Assembly: GCF_932274485.2 (NCBI RefSeq)
Contig: NC_065879.2
Span: 40,294,436 to 40,358,435 of the forward strand
Direction of reading: 5' to 3'
DNA length: 64,000 nucleotides
Origin: Patella vulgata
Taxonomy: Eukaryota; Mollusca; Gastropoda; Patellidae
The notes beneath the pieces are model-generated. The model saw nothing but the letters and a program-made list of their open reading frames with translations. It was not told where the DNA came from and made no database searches. Shown here in pieces: positions 22,667 through 31,609 of this stretch. Every line of letters starts with the position of its first letter. Position 1 is the first letter of the stretch. The position numbers and the translations under genes are program-made.

Positions 22667-23021
22667 TTAAAGGGACAATAACACTCTTGCTGGCTTGACA
22701 GCTCGAGAAAATAAAAAAAATAGCCTTTTTTTAAGTACTAGATGTGTTAGTGTCCTACTTGTTGTGTAAATTATCCATTAAATCCTATTTTACTTGCCCA
22801 GAGAGTTCAAATATATATTTTTAAATCCAAGTCACATTTGAAAAGCTTTACGTCAGGCTTTTCAAATCATTTAGTTGAATTTTTCCAATTTTTTAAATTA
22901 GGTGTGTTAAGATGAAATTTGTATCATCAATTAATTGGAATATTGTAAAATAGATTAGTTGACCAGAATAAAGATTGGGACATATTATTCAGTTACAACA
23001 AGAGTGGTATTGAGCCTTTAA
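22667..23021 (-). mobile_element. TTAA-flanked MITE, family D, second copy
   Basis: TTAA at 22667 and at 23018. The sequence is the reverse complement of 12481-12834 over its full length with moderate divergence. Confidence 0.75.
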
Positions 23022-23984
23022 ATTAGCCATCTCATTAATCGTCAGTTATGGGAACTGTGGTATTTCCTGAATAAACTGGCTGGCGATCCTCGTTCATAGA
23101 ATAATTGTATACCAATTTCGTGCCATGATTCAATGATTCTTCAGTACCCCCCCCCCCCTTCCTCTCAAAAGCACGTGTCTTCACATACTCATCCCCTTCG
23201 CCCATTCAAGGCTGGTGTTGACAAAATGAATTCTTTGAGAGTAATATCCCGTGAAGACAACAATTTTTGAGATTAACCAAGTGTTAAATACTTTCAATAC
23301 TAGTCCAGCTGAAATTATGAAATAATGTCCTTTCTGATAGCGTCTGCATTTTCCTTTTGCGGACAAGAATGTTTAATTGCAAATGTGTTAAAAAGAAATT
23401 CCATTTTTTGCCGAAGTGCTAATCCATAGCGGGTTGTGTAGATTATAATTATGACTATAGAACCTTTTTAAACCAGCCACTGGCTATTACGTCAGATATA
23501 ATTTAGACGAAGCATTGAAGTTTTACAATTATGTGATTAAGAATTGGTCATTGACCAAACCCTCTATAAAACGAACTATTGTTTTAGATTTCAACCTAGA
23601 AGCAATATTTTATAATTTAATTGTCAATGTGTCATAATTGTCTATTATATTATTTTGTAGAACTGTATGTCAAAGAGAGAGTGAGCTAGGGTTTAGAACG
23701 GATCGGGTCTCTCTCTTTCTCGTCAATATTTGTTGGATTATCTATGTTTAATAAATCACATAGAAGTTACCTGGACTAATTCTTAATTTAATAAGACCAG
23801 AAATAACGTGATCACAATTAACAAACATATCAATTGGGATACTTTAATTAGTATCCTTCTCTAATTTATATGTCTCATGTCTCATCAATTATTAATTTAG
23901 TCTTAATGACTTCACTAGTTTGGGTTAATTTACTTAAAGATGGGTCAGGGAATTATTCTGACTAAATGTCTTACAGCTCAATTT
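23022..23984. other. Intergenic sequence, nothing recognised
   Basis: C12 at 23147-23158. No exon or known family member. Confidence 0.45.
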
Positions 23985-24350
23985 TCTAAAACTGAATAAT
24001 GATAAAACTGTCGTACTTCCGATTGGCTCAAAACCTCAACTCAATCGATTAGTAACTGAAACTGTATCCATTGATGACACTGAAATACCGCTTTCAAAAC
24101 AGCGAACAACCATGAGGTAATGTTTGCTTAGGAGCTAAACATGAAAAAGTTTATAACTAATACATGCCGTGCTGTAAACTTCCATCTTTATAACAATGGG
24201 AAAGTCAGACCGTACATTAATATATTAACAGCCAAAATGCTAAATCCAATCCAACTTATCCAAATATAGCAGCGAGAATCATAACACCCGATTCGCCTTG
24301 CTTGAAGAGCAAGTTACTCTATTAGATAATTGCTGTTCAAAGGGGCTAAG
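23985..24350 (+). pseudogene. LINE reverse transcriptase C-terminal relic
   Basis: One frame reads NDKTVVLPIGSKPQLNRL, then VSIDDTEIPLSKQ. An adjacent stretch reads MKKFITNTCRAVNFHLYN and GKVRPYINILTAKML. This matches the region after the catalytic box in CR1/L2/jockey-type LINEs (the hLxNxxKT...VRNLG...HxxxxxxxxxyhLrnIxrIR region). Stops and frame changes show it is dead. Confidence 0.6.
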
Positions 24351-24509
24351 TTCATAATTCCATAACTTAAATTATAATTTATTACTCTTGAAGAGGCAAA
24401 AAGAAGTATCTTTGACTTTCGATATTTGAACGATTTGACATGTTCTTTGGTTTAGTGTATAGGAAGGAAATACAAATCTGATTTTAATGAGATTGAACAA
24501 ATTATTTCC

Positions 24510-24850
24510 TTAAAGATACATTATGTAAGATTTAGATAAAGAGCTGACTATTCTTGCTATAATAGTTCAAAAATAGATAATGTAAAATTAAAATATTGAA
24601 AATTTCATTCAAATTACTTCATTCTGTGCCAAGTTATCACTGTTTGTAGTTTTGACAAGATGTGTGCTTTGTGATAACCAAGGCACTGGTATATATTTGA
24701 GACTTTTCCTCGCTTTCCCATTGTTAAATTAAATTTCTAAATGGCGAACCCGTCTAATCCAATGCCATTATGGTCTTGTATTTTACATAAATGTCTAATT
24801 AATAGTTTATATCAAATTCCAGGCCTAAATAAAGAACTGCAATATTAATA
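24510..24850 (+). mobile_element. TTAA-type MITE, family F
   Basis: It opens at TTAA 24510 with AAAGATACATTATGTAAGAT and ends near TAAAGAACTGCAATATTAAT. The same element as 51585-51978 with a diverged interior; its right TTAA is not preserved. Confidence 0.6.
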
Positions 24851-25330
24851 TTAATCTGTATTTTGTGTGGAAAAGGGTGAAAGTTCAAAGTAACCAATAG
24901 TCTGTGTAAATGATAGAAGACATGATAAGTCTGACACATTTCCATTAAACATCAAGCTCTTCTAACTTTCAAGATAATAACTGTTCTACTACACAGGTGT
25001 GCAAACTTATACAAATTCAAATGTAATCGAGTGGGTATCCAGGGATTGATGTGATTCACCCCGAGCATAAACAGGAAGCATTTAGAAAACTAACATAAAC
25101 TTTCTATCATCGAGACTCTTAATACACCTCTCTCCATTCTATCAATGGTTTCTCGAAGAGGAACAACTATTCTGTAAATGACTTTCAACACGCAAATGTG
25201 CTTTATCATAATCAATTGATTGGTGTTGGCTGCGATAAACATCTATCAACATAACTCTAGAAATGTAAGCTATAAAGTAAACCACTCAGACTATTATATG
25301 GCGCACCATTAAGTAGGAGTGATGACGACT
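24851..25330. other. Intergenic sequence, nothing recognised
   Basis: Unique-looking AT-rich sequence. Confidence 0.45.
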
Positions 25331-25846
25331 TTTTCTTGTTCAATAAGCTGTATAAGATCCACTTTTCGAAGATACGTTTTGAAGGGTTAGTCTAAAATGC
25401 CGTATAAAACTCCCCCAACCCTTAGCGCCCACTTTGCCTGACAATTCGAACTCACCTCACCACTCCAAGATACAAAACCGGCGTTAAACGTTTGCGAGGT
25501 GACACTGCTTTTGAAGAAAAGGGAAGGGGTGGCAAAGGACGCCCCCAAAAAACCCAAACGGTTACCGATCTCAAACAACAGCTTATCCGAAAGGAAAACT
25601 CGAATGTTGACTTAATTTGATATGGAACTTTGTGCCCGACGAAATACGATCGCTATCGTGTTCACCAGCCTGAAAACAAATCCGTTAAAACTGTAACCTC
25701 TATCGCGGTCACAAGGTTTTTAGAAAAGGGGATCGGGGTAGCCCCGAAACGAAAAGTTGCGGAACGCTAATTAATATCGACATGGTTCGTCCTCTCATGG
25801 CCGCAATGCTTCAGACCAAATTAGAAGAGAAATCCATTGAAAATAC
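25331..25846. other. GC-shifted segment of unknown origin
   Basis: This stretch is visibly less AT-rich than its surroundings and has short coding-like runs in more than one plus-strand frame (TRFLEKGIGVAPKRKVAER near 25710). Stops interrupt all frames. It may be a coding fossil of a transposable element; I do not recognise it. Confidence 0.3.
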
Positions 25847-25860
25847 ATGCCCCTCAGGGG

Positions 25861-26089
25861 CGTAAATCGGTCGCAAAATCAGTGCAGTCGGTCGCAAAAT
25901 AAGAGCAGTCGGTATCAAAATAAGAGCAGTCGGTATCAAAATAAGTGCTCACTGCGCACGTCACGCTACTCACGCAAAAATTTAGTATAAAATAACTTTG
26001 TGAGTATGTAGGTCTAAGAACAAAATTTCCCCCAGGGAGAAAAATAGTCGGTCTCAAAATAAGTGCAGTCACTGCAGTCGGTCTCAAAA
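25861..26089. repeat. Minisatellite block, GCAGTCGGTATCAAAATAAG units (left)
   Basis: About four adjacent ~21-bp units, then further ones near 26045, with a linker containing CACGTCACGCTACTCACGCA. The same block recurs at 28433-28640. Confidence 0.85.
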
Positions 26090-26781
26090 TTATGCATCGC
26101 CGTGGTAATAGAAAGTTGTGTATTTTACACACAAAACTTCGTCATGGGTGCAGTTCCCTCAACTCAGATCTTTTTCGGATAAATTTAATTGAAAATCCTG
26201 AATGTTCTTGTGGCGCGTCATCCGAAAACGCAAAGCACTATCTTTTGGAATGTAATTTGTTTGATATTGAAAGAAATGAACTTTTCAATTCTATACGTAG
26301 CTTCACCACCATAACCTTAAATATACTTCTTTGGGGTGATTCTAGTTTAAATACTGACATTAACATTTATATATTTAATCAAGTACAAAAATATATTAAA
26401 TCAACTAAAAGGTTCAATTTATAAGTATGCGTAGTGTAGTTTCATTTTTGTTTTGTTTTTCTATTTGCACAACTGTAAAAATGTGTTGATTGTTGTTGTT
26501 GTTTATTTTTGTGTACGTAATACTACTACTTTGTGAGTTTCCCCTTCAAACTTTCAATTTCGATTTTTATTCGCAAGGGTGATTACTCATATTAAATTTC
26601 AAAAGAAGATACTAAATCCCCCAGTGAGATTCTTTGAGCATGTCGAAAAATTTACTTTCATAAACCAAATATCTAAGAATTTCTTTATAATGGGATTTTT
26701 AACTATCTATTATAACATGAATATCCTCCGTTTTTGTATGTCCTTTTCAATTGTACTATCATAACTGTCAATTACAATGTA

Positions 26782-28294
26782 TACTATTCAAAAAAAGTAG
26801 GGGATATTTGATTTTTAAGTGTTATTAAAGTCACCTAATGAAACTGACGAAGAAACAAATGACAAAATGAAATGAAGTTTACATTCATCGATTTATTCCA
26901 AATGATCGTTAGACTAAGTAAGGCACAGACTGACCATTATAAGGGTAAAATGATACCCAGGGTCAAACAGCAAAGTTACCACAGCATCACAACCAAGTCA
27001 GTAACGGGTAAATCCTCCTCTGTTTGCCAAACAAGCATTGATCCGACGTGGCATACTCCTAATGAGACGTCTAAGGTCATTTTGGTCCAGATTGTCCCAT
27101 TCCTGTTGCAACGCAGCAGCAAGTTCTTGGACATTGGCAGGACGTTGTTGACGTTGACGTAACCTCTGTCCAAGCATGGGGGAGAGATCGGGACTCAGTG
27201 CTGGCCAAGGTAATGTGGTGATGTTCTGTTGTTGGAGGTAACCTGTAACGATCCTGGCCCTGTGACATCCTGCGTTGTCATCCTGGAAGATGAAACGGCG
27301 GCCATGACGTCGTGCGAACGGCACAACATGGACTGCCAAGATGTTGTCCCGGTAGTACTGGCCTGTAACACGCCCTGCAACAACATGTAAAGCCGTTCTT
27401 CCAGCAACAGTGATGCCTCCCCACACCATAACAGAACCACCCCCAAATCGATCATGTCTGATGACGTTAACGTCTTGGAAGCGCTCGTTTCGACGATGCC
27501 ACACCCTCCTACGTCTGTCCAAAAAATCAACAGTGAACCTTGACTCATCTGAAAACATCACATTGCTCCAGCGTCGATTATCCCAGTGTTGACGATCCCT
27601 ACACCAACGACGTCTTGCCTGAATGTGATGATCTCTCAAACAAGGGATCACGCGAGGACGTCGGGCGCGAAGGTGACCCCTATGCAGTCGATTCCGAATC
27701 GTCTGGCCACTCACTCTCACACCAGTGTCTGTTTGAAGACGAGCGCTGATCTGATTTGCTGTGATGACACGATTTCTCAAGGCCAAGGTACGGATAAATC
27801 GATCCTGGGCTTGAGTTGTCGCCCTTGGTCGACCTGAGCGTGGTCTGTCCTGTACAGATTGTGTATCACGGTATCTGGACCATAGCCTGCTTATGACAGA
27901 CTGAGAAACATTCATCGTCCGCGCCACAACCGCCTGTGTTGTGCCGATCTGTAGCATGCCAAGGGCACGTAACCTTTCATTTTGGGTAAGCCGACGCATA
28001 TCAAAATTTGTTTTCTGGTCACTAAAACAATTAAACTGATGTTTCCACCCTGGAATTCAATGCCACAATGACTGTAACATTCAAAGTCAGAGTCGTGCAA
28101 ATCTTGGGTTGGACCCCCATGATGATCCCAAGCATCACCTGCATTCCATGCGGTAGCTATTGGTGCGTTTGGGCGTCACATGTAACTGGAAATGTTTCTT
28201 CTGTTAGGTTCTATAGTGACTTTTTTCGTAGTCATTTCCATATTTTAGTATTATGCCCCCAAAATCAAATATCCCCTACTTTTTTTGAATAGTA
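26782..28294 (-). mobile_element. Tc1/mariner transposon with intact-length frame
   Basis: TA dinucleotides flank 34-bp inverted repeats that look identical at both ends (TACTATTCAAAAAAAGTAGG and onward). The element is 1513 bp, the normal Tc1 size. It contains one 333-codon transposase frame on the minus strand. Identical ends and the open frame suggest recent arrival. It sits inside the LINE 3' UTR. Confidence 0.93.
26998..27999 (-). CDS. Tc1-like transposase, open but missing the third catalytic residue
   Basis: A 333-residue frame starting MRRLTQNERLRALGMLQIG. An N-terminal paired-type helix-turn-helix region spans roughly residues 1-110 (VVARTMNVSQSVISRLW; GRPRATTQAQDRFIRTLA). The DDE domain has D151 in FSDESRF and D241 in FQDDNAGCH. 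In a DD34E enzyme the third residue should be Glu at about 276, within SPIEHVWDM. Here the text is SPDLSPMLGQRLRQR, so IEHVWD is absent: an 18-nt in-frame deletion near 27175. A related copy at ~46890-46915 keeps PIEHV. The C-terminus RSMPRRINACLANRGGFTRY is intact. Predicted to bind ends but not cut. Confidence 0.9.
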   Translation of the reverse strand: MRRLTQNERLRALGMLQIGTTQAVVARTMNVSQSVISRLWSRYRDTQSVQDRPRSGRPRATTQAQDRFIRTLALRNRVITANQISARLQTDTGVRVSGQTIRNRLHRGHLRARRPRVIPCLRDHHIQARRRWCRDRQHWDNRRWSNVMFSDESRFTVDFLDRRRRVWHRRNERFQDVNVIRHDRFGGGSVMVWGGITVAGRTALHVVAGRVTGQYYRDNILAVHVVPFARRHGRRFIFQDDNAGCHRARIVTGYLQQQNITTLPWPALSPDLSPMLGQRLRQRQQRPANVQELAAALQQEWDNLDQNDLRRLIRSMPRRINACLANRGGFTRY

Positions 28295-28432
28295 TATGTG
28301 GAGAGGGCATCGGTAAGTTTTCGTAACTTTTGTCCCAATCCTTTTGTACTTTATTTATGTTCTATAGTACAATAAACTATGTTTAAACAAACAAACAAAA
28401 AAAATAATGCCAGAATAGATCCCAAATACTAG

Positions 28433-28640
28433 TCGGTCGCAAAATCAGTGCAGTCGGTCGTAAGATTTGAGCAGTCGGTATCAAAATAAGTGCTCACTGC
28501 ACACGTCACGCTACTAACGCAAAACTTTAGTATAAAATAACCTTGTCAACTTATCATGTTTGAAAAAAATGTTTTTCACCCCATGGCAAAAAAATATTCG
28601 GTCTCAAAAAAAAAGTGCTCACCGCAGTCGGTCTCAGACT
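28433..28640. repeat. Minisatellite block (right)
   Basis: It repeats the order of the left block, with GTCGGTCGCAAAATCAGTGC, then CACGTCACGCTACTAACGCA, then GCAGTCGGTCTCA. The two blocks flank the LINE insertion and belong to the hAT shell. Confidence 0.85.
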
Positions 28641-28744
28641 AAATGAATTAATGGGGTGTTTTCTGACCACCAGAATTCTGCAAAATCTCTCCCCAAAGTC
28701 CAGGGCATTTCAGAGACCAAGTAAGTGCCCAATTGAGGTAAAGT

Positions 28745-29325
28745 GCCCTCAGGCCCAGTCCTCAAAAATTAAAAGCTCAGTTACATATCTGCGCTCAGTT
28801 CCATTATGCCATCATTCTTCAACTCCTTCTCTGTCTTATACTATCTCATCAATATCATATTCACAGTTACAGTGAATTGCCCAGTTGGTAGTACCACTAA
28901 TGAGTCGTGGGTCAAAAGACTGTAGAATTGTTAGTTCTACTCTCACAACACAGGCGACATTGACAGATAGGCCTCAAGATTCTGTCCCATTTCTTATCCT
29001 CTCATTAACGAGGATCCATTTGCCATGACATTGACTAAAATTGTCAGGCCCAGTCCCAAAAATTAAAAGCTCGGTTACACATCTAAAAAATTTTCGAGCC
29101 TGCGGCGCTCGATTCCATTATAACATCATTCTTCCACTCCTCTGTTGTCTTATACTGTCTCAGCACTATCATATTCCGGTTATAGTGAACTGCCCAGTTA
29201 TATTAGTAGTACCACTGGTGTGTGGGTCGTGGGGCGTCAGACTATACAATAGTTCTGTCAACTCTTGCAAAACAGGCGGAATTGACAGGGGCAGATCTCG
29301 AGATTTTGTCTAATTGATTCACATT
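28745..29325. repeat. Two ~295-bp tandem units within the hAT shell
   Basis: GGCCCAGTCC, AAAAATTAAAAGCTC, CATCATTCTTC and GTGAA(T/C)TGCCCAGTT recur in the same order from ~28750 and ~29046. Divergence is modest. No coding content. Confidence 0.8.
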
Positions 29326-29620
29326 TCTGGTCCTCTCGTCCACAAGAATTTCTCCCAGCAATGACCTCAAATGCCAAGATATTGACTCAATTTTTCAAAA
29401 TTTTCTCAGGTTGCTCAGTGTTATAGGCACAACCATATATATGACATAAACTTTATGTCAACTTAAATAAAACTGCTTTCCGGCGAGACAACGATCGGCA
29501 AACAACTATATAATTATACAATATCATCTATGTTCTACCGGAACACTTAATGTTATAGCCAGTATTTTGTTGACATTCATTGTGGGGTGGGATTGTGGCT
29601 AGGGTGGCGCCCTAGATTTG

Positions 29621-29768
29621 CCCCCCCCCCACCCCTATCTAGATCCGCTACTGCACATGGCCCCTACAAAACTTGCACCTGTGGTGCTCGGCTCCTGACT
29701 GCGTCACTCGTACTAGGGGTATGGGAATCAGTCGGTCGCATTTTGGCTAAACACCCCCCCCCCCCCCC
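29621..29768. repeat. Poly-C runs near hAT-like end motifs
   Basis: C10 at 29621-29630 lies next to TCTAGATCCGCTACTG, the complement of a hAT-type end. C15 at 29754-29768 lies ~25 bases inside the right end of the hAT element. Confidence 0.8.
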
Positions 29769-29802
29769 AAACAAAATCGTTATGTACGCCCCTGATGCCC
29801 CT

Positions 29803-30685
29803 ATATTCAAGCCAATTGTTACACGAAGGAGTAAATATCAGAAAAAATAAAGGAACGAAAATTGTAATCTTATTTAATTAGATTGATAAATGTCGCTATA
29901 TGTTTTTTGCTTTTCTTTCAGGAATAACTTCAGACTTCCAATTTTATCTTCTCGTTTTATTTTTATCCATGGATTTTGTTTCCAACGATTTCCTTAAAAC
30001 AAAGCATCTTGATCAATGGGTGCTTGTGTCTTGTTAAACGTGTCTAAACAATTTTTATGCGATGTTGCAAAGGTTCTAGCTTTGGTATTTATTGATAATA
30101 TTTCTTTTCTCTAAGATCAGTTGACAGGTAGATAAATGGTTTAAATGAATATCCACCTTATGTACAAGTTGTAATCCAGCTTTAACAACGAATGTCGACC
30201 ATAATAAATCATTCCAATTTAGTACCAATGTCTATAATGCATTAGTGGCCATTACCTTTTTTAATATGAAGCCAATATCCCAAGTTTATATCGATATGTT
30301 TATATCGGTATCCAGCACACCAATTAATGACGGTAATTATATCGATACAAGAAAGATGTTTTTCGGAAAGAGAAGCAGATGAGCGGCATTATTTTATACA
30401 CATGTAATATATTAATGATGATCACCACAGACAAAAACCAACCCACTAGCTAATTTAATTAAATAAATCACTCCCTGGGCCGTGGTGACCCATGATTTTG
30501 CATGAGGAACAAAAATCCCGTCCGGGCTCCCAAAAAACAATATTTATATTATGTGTGGTGGGGTGGCAGTTTTTATTATTAATTTTCCATTCTTGTTATA
30601 GTGACAAAACTGAAATCCAATCCGAAGCCGATGTGAAGTCCACAGAGAAACATTCCAAGACACTAAAAACTTGGGAGCGAAATGA
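29803..30685. other. Intergenic sequence, nothing recognised
   Basis: No exon or repeat family identified. Confidence 0.45.
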
Positions 30686-30810
30686 AATGGGTTTAACTTT
30701 CTGCCTTTGTGCACCAACTGGGCCAATACAAACATGATATAGGCGCTACCTGGTGTACGAAAGTGCGGTAGCGCCGTGATATAGAGAAAATTTTGCCCGG
30801 ACAACCCGAA
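30686..30810 (-). repeat. Rearranged SINE family B fragment
   Basis: GAAATGAAATGGGTTTAAC (tail complement) and GAAAATTTTGCCCGGACA (body) are present but the sequence between them differs from other copies. A G14 run follows at 30853-30866. Confidence 0.5.
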
Positions 30811-30866
30811 AAATAAACTCTACTGCATGGCGCTTCAATTGTTTTCGCGGGCGGGGGGGGGGGGGG

Positions 30867-31545
30867 AGGCATCCCTTTTTTTAAACGTTCCATTCCACAC
30901 TGTGGTTGCCAGAGCAAACGGCCGGTTGAACAAATTTTCGATAACAGAACTATCGGTAACTGATTTATTTGTAATACAAAAATAGCCATTACACGCATTT
31001 ATCATCACATACAAATTCCCCCCATGTATAACGAGATATGCTGGGGTTTCACTGAATGGAAGATTCCAACGTCTTGGCGGTAGCGCGTGCAGTCAGTAAA
31101 TGGCATTACCATTCTAGCAGTAGAAGTGGATATTACGGCTGTGATAGCAAAATGTAACGTACAGAACTCTACACTTTGTTTAACGTGGGAAGGGAATATA
31201 GTTCAAAACTCTGTGTTCCGTAGATATGTGATTAAACTTTGTTTGATTTATGGAATAAATCAAAATTCTGCGAGGTATTTGTAGTAAGGGTTTACTTGAT
31301 TAGCTTGTGTAGAATATTCCACAGTTTTCAGCGGCGTACGGGGTTTTCAAAGGATATACCAGAGAAGTACTACCTGTTATAATTCTTATGGATGTATTAA
31401 CTAACACTTTGCTTTGAATATGGATCAGATTTCTATGCGTTTATATAGCAGGAGTGAAATAACAGAAGTGTAACGACTTGTACTAATAATAAAAGTTATG
31501 TTTAAACAGTTTCCAAGGAACTGAAGTGCCAATCTTTAACACACG
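30867..31545 (+). promoter_or_regulatory. Upstream region and presumed 5' UTR of the NCS gene
   Basis: A TATA-like TTTATATAGC lies about 105 bases before the start codon (~31440). Several short upstream ATGs precede the coding start. The transcription start cannot be placed from sequence alone, and a non-coding first exon further upstream is possible. Confidence 0.3.
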
Positions 31546-31609
31546 ATGGGTAAACGAGCTAGTAAATTGAAACCCGAAGAAATTGAGGAGTTGCAAAAAA
31601 CTACCTATT
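31546..31609 (+). CDS. NCS1: NCS exon 1 with start codon
   Basis: The ATG at 31546 has A at -3 and G at +4. An in-frame TAA lies at 31537-31539, so no longer reading is possible in this exon. It encodes MGKRASKLKPEEIEELQ and KTTY and ends one base into the Phe codon at donor GTAAGT (31610). Confidence 0.9.

Larger units (their letters stand above)
26090..28405 (+). mobile_element. 5'-truncated LINE, C-terminal coding and 3' UTR, split by a Tc1
   Basis: From ~26092 a frame of ~110 codons reads LHTKLRHGCSSLNSDLF-like sequence, then PECSCGASSENAKHYLLECN. That Cys/His pattern ends the reverse transcriptase protein of many LINEs (usual form CSCG...EdxxHfllxCplf). It stops at 26424. After the Tc1 insertion the 3' UTR resumes at ~28297 and ends in an A-rich tail (AAACAAACAAACAAAAAAAA) near 28405. 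Confidence 0.7.
25855..29794. mobile_element. hAT-type non-autonomous element with nested insertions
   Basis: Exact 8-bp direct repeats ATGCCCCT at 25847-25854 and 29795-29802 flank inverted ends CAGGGGCGTAAAT and CAGGGGCGTACAT. Both the 8-bp target duplication and the CAGGGGCG end are typical of hAT transposons. It holds no hAT transposase. Its own sequence includes 21-bp minisatellite blocks and a ~295-bp tandem duplication. A LINE fragment containing a Tc1 transposon accounts for ~2.3 kb of the span. Confidence 0.8.

Noticed and set aside
25861-26089. CRISPR-like array from regular 21-bp repeats
   Set aside because: Units are adjacent with no unique spacers; this is a minisatellite in a eukaryotic element.
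26998-27999. Host-domesticated transposase gene
   Set aside because: It still sits between identical TIRs with TA duplications inside other transposons, so a recent insertion is the simpler reading.
25861-28640. The two similar minisatellite blocks as LTRs of a retroelement
   Set aside because: They lie inside a hAT-type element with its own ends, and what lies between is a LINE and a Tc1, not LTR-element genes.
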